From positions 1-10,631 of the forward strand of contig SKWE01000096.1 of NCBI GenBank assembly GCA_007129055.1: 10,631 nucleotides of DNA, read 5' to 3'. This document shows, piece by piece, positions 6,146 through 10,631 of this stretch. The translations under genes were made by a program, and so were the position numbers. The notes beneath the pieces are model-generated. The model had not been told where the DNA came from. It saw only the letters and a program-made list of their open reading frames with translations, and did no database searches. This DNA comes from Syntrophomonadaceae bacterium. GTDB lineage: Bacteria > Bacillota > Dethiobacteria > DTU022. Position 1 is the first letter of the stretch; each line of letters begins with the position of its first letter.

Positions 6146-9100
6146 TACTGCCGGCCCTCCTTCTGCATATTACCTTTTTCTGCATGCCCTGTCTGTTTTA
6201 CAACCCTACCGGGACCCAGCAAATACTCAAGACGTTCAAGGCAGGAAGGATGATCGCGAATCCAATAATCTTCTTTCAGTACCAGTGTCTTATTATCAGC
6301 TTCAAAATAAAGACAAACCGGTGTTTCCCCATTTTCTGCCTCCAAAGTATCTCTCAGGTTTTCCAATATTGAACGATCTTGATCCTGCCCAATTATAAGG
6401 CGGTAATAATTAGGTTCTCTATTCAATGGCTTAATATTTTCTACTATAATTTTTACCTCTTCATCTTCCTTGTGATCAGTTCTGCCTTCTATCAGGACAG
6501 GGTTATCTTCTACGATTGAATCGACTTGTTTTTCAAAGAGATCAGGGAAGACTACAAGTTCAACGCTGCCGGTTAGATCTTCAATTTTTACAAATGCCAT
6601 CTGCTTATTTTTCTTAGTGTAAAAATTCCTAACAGTTACTATAATGCCGCCAAGTTTAACCTGCTTATTGTCACCTATATCTCCAAGTTCTGCACAACGT
6701 GTTAAGCCTGGCATTGATTCCATTATTGGCCTGAAAGGTTCCAGTGGATGTCCTGATATATATAGTCCCAACAATTCCTTTTCTAAAGAAAGCCTTTCTT
6801 TGTCGGTATAAGGTTCAATATCCGGAAGTTTATCGGTTAGCAGCTCTTTCTGAGCGCCATCATCCATTAAAGAAAACATGGATATTTGTCCGTTTTCCCT
6901 CTCCCGCTGCGCTGACTGCCCCTGGGCCAAAACATCTTCCAGTGCTGATAGATACTGGGCTCTGTGACCACCCAGGGAATCAAATGCTCCACATTTTACA
7001 AGGCTCTCAAGTACTTTTCTGTTGCATGCACGCATATCGACCCTGGTGGCAAAATCCCGTAAAGAAATAAAAGGGGCCGATTTGCGGGCCTCAATTATTG
7101 AGTGTATAGCTCCAAACCCCACGTTTTTAACCGCGGCAAGGCCAAACCGAATTCTGTTTTCAGCTATTACAGTAAAATTAATTTCGCTTTCATTTATATC
7201 GGGGGGCAGTACTTTAATACCCATGCGTTTACAGTCCGCCATATAAAGCGCTACCTTATCACTGTTGGCGCAGTAAACTGTCATAATGGCCGCCATATAT
7301 TCAGTGGGATAGTTGGCTTTAAGATACGCTGTCTGATAAGCAATTAGCGCGTAGGCAGCTGCATGGGATTTGTTAAAACCGTATGACGCAAATTTCAGGA
7401 TCAGGTCATATGTTTCTGCTGCCAACTCTTTCGAGTAACCATTACTTACTGAACCATCTATGAAGCGTTGTCGCTGTTCGTCAAGTATTTCAAGCTTTTT
7501 CTTACCGATTGCCCTTCTCAGCAAATCAGCCTGCCCCAGCGTAAATCCTGCCATTCTGGCTGCAATTTCCATGATTTGCTCCTGGTAAACAATGACCCCG
7601 TAAGTTTCATTTAAGATTGGTTCCAGGACAGGGTGCGCATATTTGATCTTCTTTTTCCCGTGTTTACTTTTAATAAAAACCGGAATCTGCTCCATTGGCC
7701 CTGGCCGGTACAAAGCTACTACAGCAATAATATCTTCGAATTTATTGGGTATTAATTCTCTTAATACCGAACGCATCCCCGTACTCTCAAGCTGAAATAT
7801 TCCTGTGGTTTCCCCTTCAGACAAAAGGCTATAGGTTTTTGAGTCATCCAGCTTGATTTCTTCAATATCTATAACCGTACCCAGTCTTTTTTCTATATTT
7901 TCCAAAGCGTTGCCGACAATGCTGAGTGTTTTAAGGCCCAGAAAATCCATTTTCAACAAGCCCAGATCTTCCAAGGTGCCCATGGGAAATTGTGTTACAA
8001 CCGTGTCATCATTGGTTTTATAAAGTGGAACAAAGTTCACAAGGGGCTCTTTAGAAATAACCACGCCTGCAGCATGAATGGACGCGTGTCTTGGCATACC
8101 TTCGACTGCCATAGAGGTATCGAGAAGTTTCCGGTATTGCTCTTCTTTATATAAAGCTTTCAACTCTTTGCTCTGTTTCAGGGCCTTGGAAATGGTCATT
8201 TTTATTTCATTTGGAATGAGCTTTGCTATCCTGTCAACTTCTGCATAAGGTATAGCCAGGGCCCTGCCAACATCCCTTACTGCCGCCCTGGCAGCCATGG
8301 TCCCGAAGGTTATGATCTGGGCAACACGTTCCTGGCCGTACTTATCGCACACGTACTGCATGATAAGATCTCTCTTGTCATCACAAAAATCAATATCAAT
8401 GTCGGGCATTGATATTCTTTCAGGGTTTAGAAATCGCTCAAAGAGCAAGCTATATTTTAAAGGCTCGATGTTTGTAATACCAAGCACATAGGCAACCAGG
8501 CTGCCGGCAGCGGAGCCACGTCCGGGGCCGACAATAACTTTCTCTTTTTTTGCATACTGGATTAGATCCCAGACAATTAAAAAATAATTCGAGTAATCCA
8601 TCTGCCTGATAACTTCCAACTCATAATCCAGCCTGTCCCGCATTTCCGAAGTAATATCCCTATACCTTTGCTCCAGGCCCTGATAACAAAGATCTTTAAG
8701 ATAGCTATCCGGATCGACTCCCTCGGGCAAACTGTATTCGGGAAGGTAACGTTTGCTGAAGTCTTTTTCTACATTACATCTTTCTGCTATGTTAATACTG
8801 TTTTCTATTGCTTCCGGGCATTCCGGAAATAGCGCAGCCATTTCATCTGCACTTTTAAAATAAAACTGGTCGGATCCAAACTTCATCCGCTCACTTTCTT
8901 CAATCGTTTTACCCGTCTGCACGCAAAGTAATGTATCATGAACTTCAGAATCGCTGCGGGAAAGGTAATGAATATCGTTTGATGCAACAAGCTTTATCCC
9001 TTCTTTTTCTCCAATTTCAATCAATTTTCTGTTAACCAGTTTTTGCTCTTCAAGGTTGTGATCGTGTAGCTCAAGATAAAAATTATCCGGACCGAAAAGA

Positions 9101-9597
9101 TCCCGGTAATAGGCAGCAGTTTCACTTGCTTTTTCAAATTGACCCTGCATGATAAGGGTTGGAATCTCACCTGCCAGGCAGGCGCTAAGAGCAATAATCC
9201 CTTCCCTGCATTCTTCCAATATTTCCCTATCAACACGTGGCTTATAATAAAAGCCTTCAAGAAAACCGGACGATACAAGACGCATCAAGTTCTGGTAACC
9301 TTTGTTATTTTCTGCTAAGAGAACAAGGTGATACTGAGTATCATCCCGTTTGCCCTCTTTTTGAAACCGTGATCTTGGCGCAACATAAACTTCACAGCCA
9401 AGTATCGGCTTTATTCCCTCTGCTTTTGCCATTCGATAAAAATCAATAACACCGAACATCGTACCGTGATCTGTTATAGCAAGAGCCGGCATGTCCAGCT
9501 CCTTGGCACGTTTGATTAAATCCCTTAACCTTGCGGCACCGTCAAGTAAGCTGAATTCTGTATGAGTGTGAAGATGGACAAAGGTATTATCTGACAA
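6145..9597 (-). CDS. dnaE: DNA polymerase III alpha subunit (DnaE)
   Basis: Replicative DNA polymerase catalytic subunit, 1150 aa, full length. N-terminal PHP domain (about 5-275): metal-site residues look complete, with H10/H12, D19, H44, E69, H90, C140, D208 and H210. Polymerase core: GPGRGSAAGS (357-366), palm SMPDIDIDF with D399 and D401, third catalytic Asp D551 in KMDFLGL, FQLESTGM (601-608), ALYRPGPMEQ (628-637), and FASYGFNKSHAAAYALIAYQTA (736-757). A clamp-binding motif QISMF lies at 904-908. An OB-fold domain follows (about 979-1058), then a short C-terminal region. It has no inserted exonuclease domain, so it is DnaE and not PolC. The start is TTG (9597-9595): no ATG or GTG lies in frame before an upstream stop, the N-terminus matches the family, and a modest GCGAGG site lies 9 nt upstream. 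First gene of the string; overlaps pfkA by 1 nt. Confidence 0.98.
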   Translation of the reverse strand: MSDNTFVHLHTHTEFSLLDGAARLRDLIKRAKELDMPALAITDHGTMFGVIDFYRMAKAEGIKPILGCEVYVAPRSRFQKEGKRDDTQYHLVLLAENNKGYQNLMRLVSSGFLEGFYYKPRVDREILEECREGIIALSACLAGEIPTLIMQGQFEKASETAAYYRDLFGPDNFYLELHDHNLEEQKLVNRKLIEIGEKEGIKLVASNDIHYLSRSDSEVHDTLLCVQTGKTIEESERMKFGSDQFYFKSADEMAALFPECPEAIENSINIAERCNVEKDFSKRYLPEYSLPEGVDPDSYLKDLCYQGLEQRYRDITSEMRDRLDYELEVIRQMDYSNYFLIVWDLIQYAKKEKVIVGPGRGSAAGSLVAYVLGITNIEPLKYSLLFERFLNPERISMPDIDIDFCDDKRDLIMQYVCDKYGQERVAQIITFGTMAARAAVRDVGRALAIPYAEVDRIAKLIPNEIKMTISKALKQSKELKALYKEEQYRKLLDTSMAVEGMPRHASIHAAGVVISKEPLVNFVPLYKTNDDTVVTQFPMGTLEDLGLLKMDFLGLKTLSIVGNALENIEKRLGTVIDIEEIKLDDSKTYSLLSEGETTGIFQLESTGMRSVLRELIPNKFEDIIAVVALYRPGPMEQIPVFIKSKHGKKKIKYAHPVLEPILNETYGVIVYQEQIMEIAARMAGFTLGQADLLRRAIGKKKLEILDEQRQRFIDGSVSNGYSKELAAETYDLILKFASYGFNKSHAAAYALIAYQTAYLKANYPTEYMAAIMTVYCANSDKVALYMADCKRMGIKVLPPDINESEINFTVIAENRIRFGLAAVKNVGFGAIHSIIEARKSAPFISLRDFATRVDMRACNRKVLESLVKCGAFDSLGGHRAQYLSALEDVLAQGQSAQRERENGQISMFSLMDDGAQKELLTDKLPDIEPYTDKERLSLEKELLGLYISGHPLEPFRPIMESMPGLTRCAELGDIGDNKQVKLGGIIVTVRNFYTKKNKQMAFVKIEDLTGSVELVVFPDLFEKQVDSIVEDNPVLIEGRTDHKEDEEVKIIVENIKPLNREPNYYRLIIGQDQDRSILENLRDTLEAENGETPVCLYFEADNKTLVLKEDYWIRDHPSCLERLEYLLGPGRVVKQTGHAEKGNMQKEGRQ

Positions 9598-9694
9598 ACG
9601 ACCGAGCCTCGCTTCTTTTAATCTTATTATTATCTTTTCGACTTTTTAAGAGCAGTTCCTTTGGTGTTGCTTACTTTTTTTAGATCTTGCTTTA

Positions 9695-9703
9695 TGCTAC
9701 AAT
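9695..9703 (+). promoter_or_regulatory. Extended -10 promoter element for the transporter gene
   Basis: TGCTACAAT is an extended -10 (TGn plus TACAAT, one mismatch to TATAAT). No convincing -35 sits at 16-18 nt; an oligo-T run is there instead. Transcription would start near 9710, about 56 nt before the ATG. A weak minus-strand -10 (TATATT, 9706-9701) for dnaE overlaps it, but its -35 (AAAACA, 9729-9724) is poor, so I do not call the dnaE promoter. Nothing else is recognisable in the 168-nt dnaE/transporter intergenic region. Confidence 0.45.
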
Positions 9704-9765
9704 ATATAAAGTTGTTGCATCCCTGTTTTAAGCAGCAATTCTCGATAAAACGAAGGAGCTACTGC

Positions 9766-10631
9766 ATGTTTGCTGATCGTGAAACCCGCTTAGCCCTAAA
9801 GATAGTCTTATTTGCTGCTGCTCTATTTATACTGCTTTGGGCAATTGTTAAACTCGCACCAGTTATATCGCTCATCATTATTGCTATTTTTATAGTCTAT
9901 ACCATAAACCCACTTGTAAACTTTTTAATCAGCATTAAAGTTAAACCCCTTCTTGCCGCCATGATATCTTCATTGATGATCCTGCTGGTTATCTTTTTCT
10001 TCTTTTACCTGCTGATTCCAGGTTTAATAACTGAAGTCAGGCAGCTTTTAATATTTCTGACATCAGAATTAACCAGGGATCTGCCGGTTCTTATAGCAGA
10101 GCTGGAAAATCTTGATCAACGTTTTAACCTGCAACTTACAGACACCCTCATAGAATATTCTAACCAGTTCGTAAGACAGGCTCCGGGAAATGTTCAAATA
10201 TTATTGCGTAATTTGACTGCAGTTTCTATGGGCGTTGTTACGAGGATCTGGATTATGCTGGCCCTTGTATTTTTAGTTTTTTTCCTGGTCCAGGATATTG
10301 AAAAGGCCCGACAAAACTTAACACTCCTCTTTCCCCAAATCTATAAGGAAAATGTTGTGCACATTTTAAGTACAATAGATGAAAAAGTTGGCGCGTATAT
10401 TAGAGGTACGCTGCTTAAGTGTGCTTTTGTCGGCCTTTTGACCTGGGTAGGCTTATCCATACTTGGAATGCCCTTTGCTCTGATGCTGGGAATCCTGGCC
10501 GGGGCTTTTAATATTATCCTCTACATCGGTCCTTTTGCTGCTGCCGTGCCTGCCGTAATGCTTAGTATAATGCCCGATACTCCAAGCGCATTTCTTGTGA
10601 TTATTTTGTATATCTTTGTCCAGATACTTGA
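9766..10631 (+). CDS. AI-2E family transporter, N-terminal part (cut by window edge)
   Basis: Polytopic inner-membrane protein of the AI-2E transporter family (formerly UPF0118; relatives are TqsA, YdiK and PerM). 288 codons are visible and the frame is open at the right edge; family members are usually about 340-400 aa, so most of the protein is here. There are three hydrophobic segments at about 11-30, 32-55 and 62-87, a long amphipathic soluble stretch (88-158), a fourth segment at 160-176, then DEKVGAYIRGTLL (205-217) and hydrophobic segments at 219-234, 237-255 and 275-288. The family motif appears as LYIGPFAAAVPAV (252-264). The ATG follows AAGGAG (9753-9758) by 7 nt. Substrate is unknown: only some family members are linked to autoinducer-2, others to Na+/Li+/H+ exchange. 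Divergent from dnaE with its own promoter element. Confidence 0.93.
   Translation, partial: MFADRETRLALKIVLFAAALFILLWAIVKLAPVISLIIIAIFIVYTINPLVNFLISIKVKPLLAAMISSLMILLVIFFFFYLLIPGLITEVRQLLIFLTSELTRDLPVLIAELENLDQRFNLQLTDTLIEYSNQFVRQAPGNVQILLRNLTAVSMGVVTRIWIMLALVFLVFFLVQDIEKARQNLTLLFPQIYKENVVHILSTIDEKVGAYIRGTLLKCAFVGLLTWVGLSILGMPFALMLGILAGAFNIILYIGPFAAAVPAVMLSIMPDTPSAFLVIILYIFVQIL

Noticed and set aside
6744..7246. Several plus-strand frames opposite dnaE
   Set aside because: All are antisense to well-conserved dnaE sequence, mutually overlapping, and without family motifs.
1..10631. Search for a mobile element, toxin-antitoxin pair, CRISPR array or defence system
   Set aside because: No transposase, recombinase, repeat array, restriction or toxin-like gene was seen. 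All genes but DUF1015 are recognisable core functions, tightly packed.

Overview
The window looks like core chromosome of a low-GC, Gram-positive-type bacterium (Bacillota, probably an anaerobic Clostridia-like lineage). Four things point this way: the dnaE-pfkA-pyk gene order, a long pyruvate kinase carrying the extra C-terminal PEP-utiliser-like domain, strong purine-rich Shine-Dalgarno sites, and frequent TTG/GTG starts. The lineage is inferred from gene content and not from any database match. I see no transposase, phage gene, CRISPR array, tRNA or rRNA.

Layout, left to right. The left edge holds the first 96 codons of rpsB (ribosomal protein S2, minus strand). Next is a 310-nt divergent intergenic region with a near-consensus rpsB promoter, a roughly 100-nt rpsB leader, a 12-bp tandem repeat and a promoter for the next gene. 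A plus-strand DUF1015 gene of unknown function follows. Its stop codon overlaps the stop codon of a convergent minus-strand gene.

From 9597 down to 1876 runs one tightly packed minus-strand gene string, in transcription order: dnaE (replicative DNA polymerase III alpha), pfkA (6-phosphofructokinase), pyk (pyruvate kinase), a hotdog-fold acyl-CoA thioesterase, and a histone-deacetylase-family amidohydrolase. dnaE and pfkA share one base. The other gaps are 20, 51 and 11 nt, so an operon is likely. The right edge holds the first 288 codons of an AI-2E-family membrane transporter, divergent from dnaE.

How the genes may work together. The operon joins the replicative polymerase to the first committed and the last step of glycolysis, then to two enzymes that act on acyl-thioester and acyl-amide chemistry. 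In Bacillus subtilis, genetic work ties pyruvate kinase and its C-terminal domain to DnaE-dependent replication, so the cluster could reflect metabolic coupling of replication. That is an inference from gene order. I did not find a clear novel system. The points most worth a second look are the glutamate in the PfkA nucleotide-site motif, the dnaE-pfkA-pyk cluster, the unexplained DUF1015 gene, and the rpsB leader.
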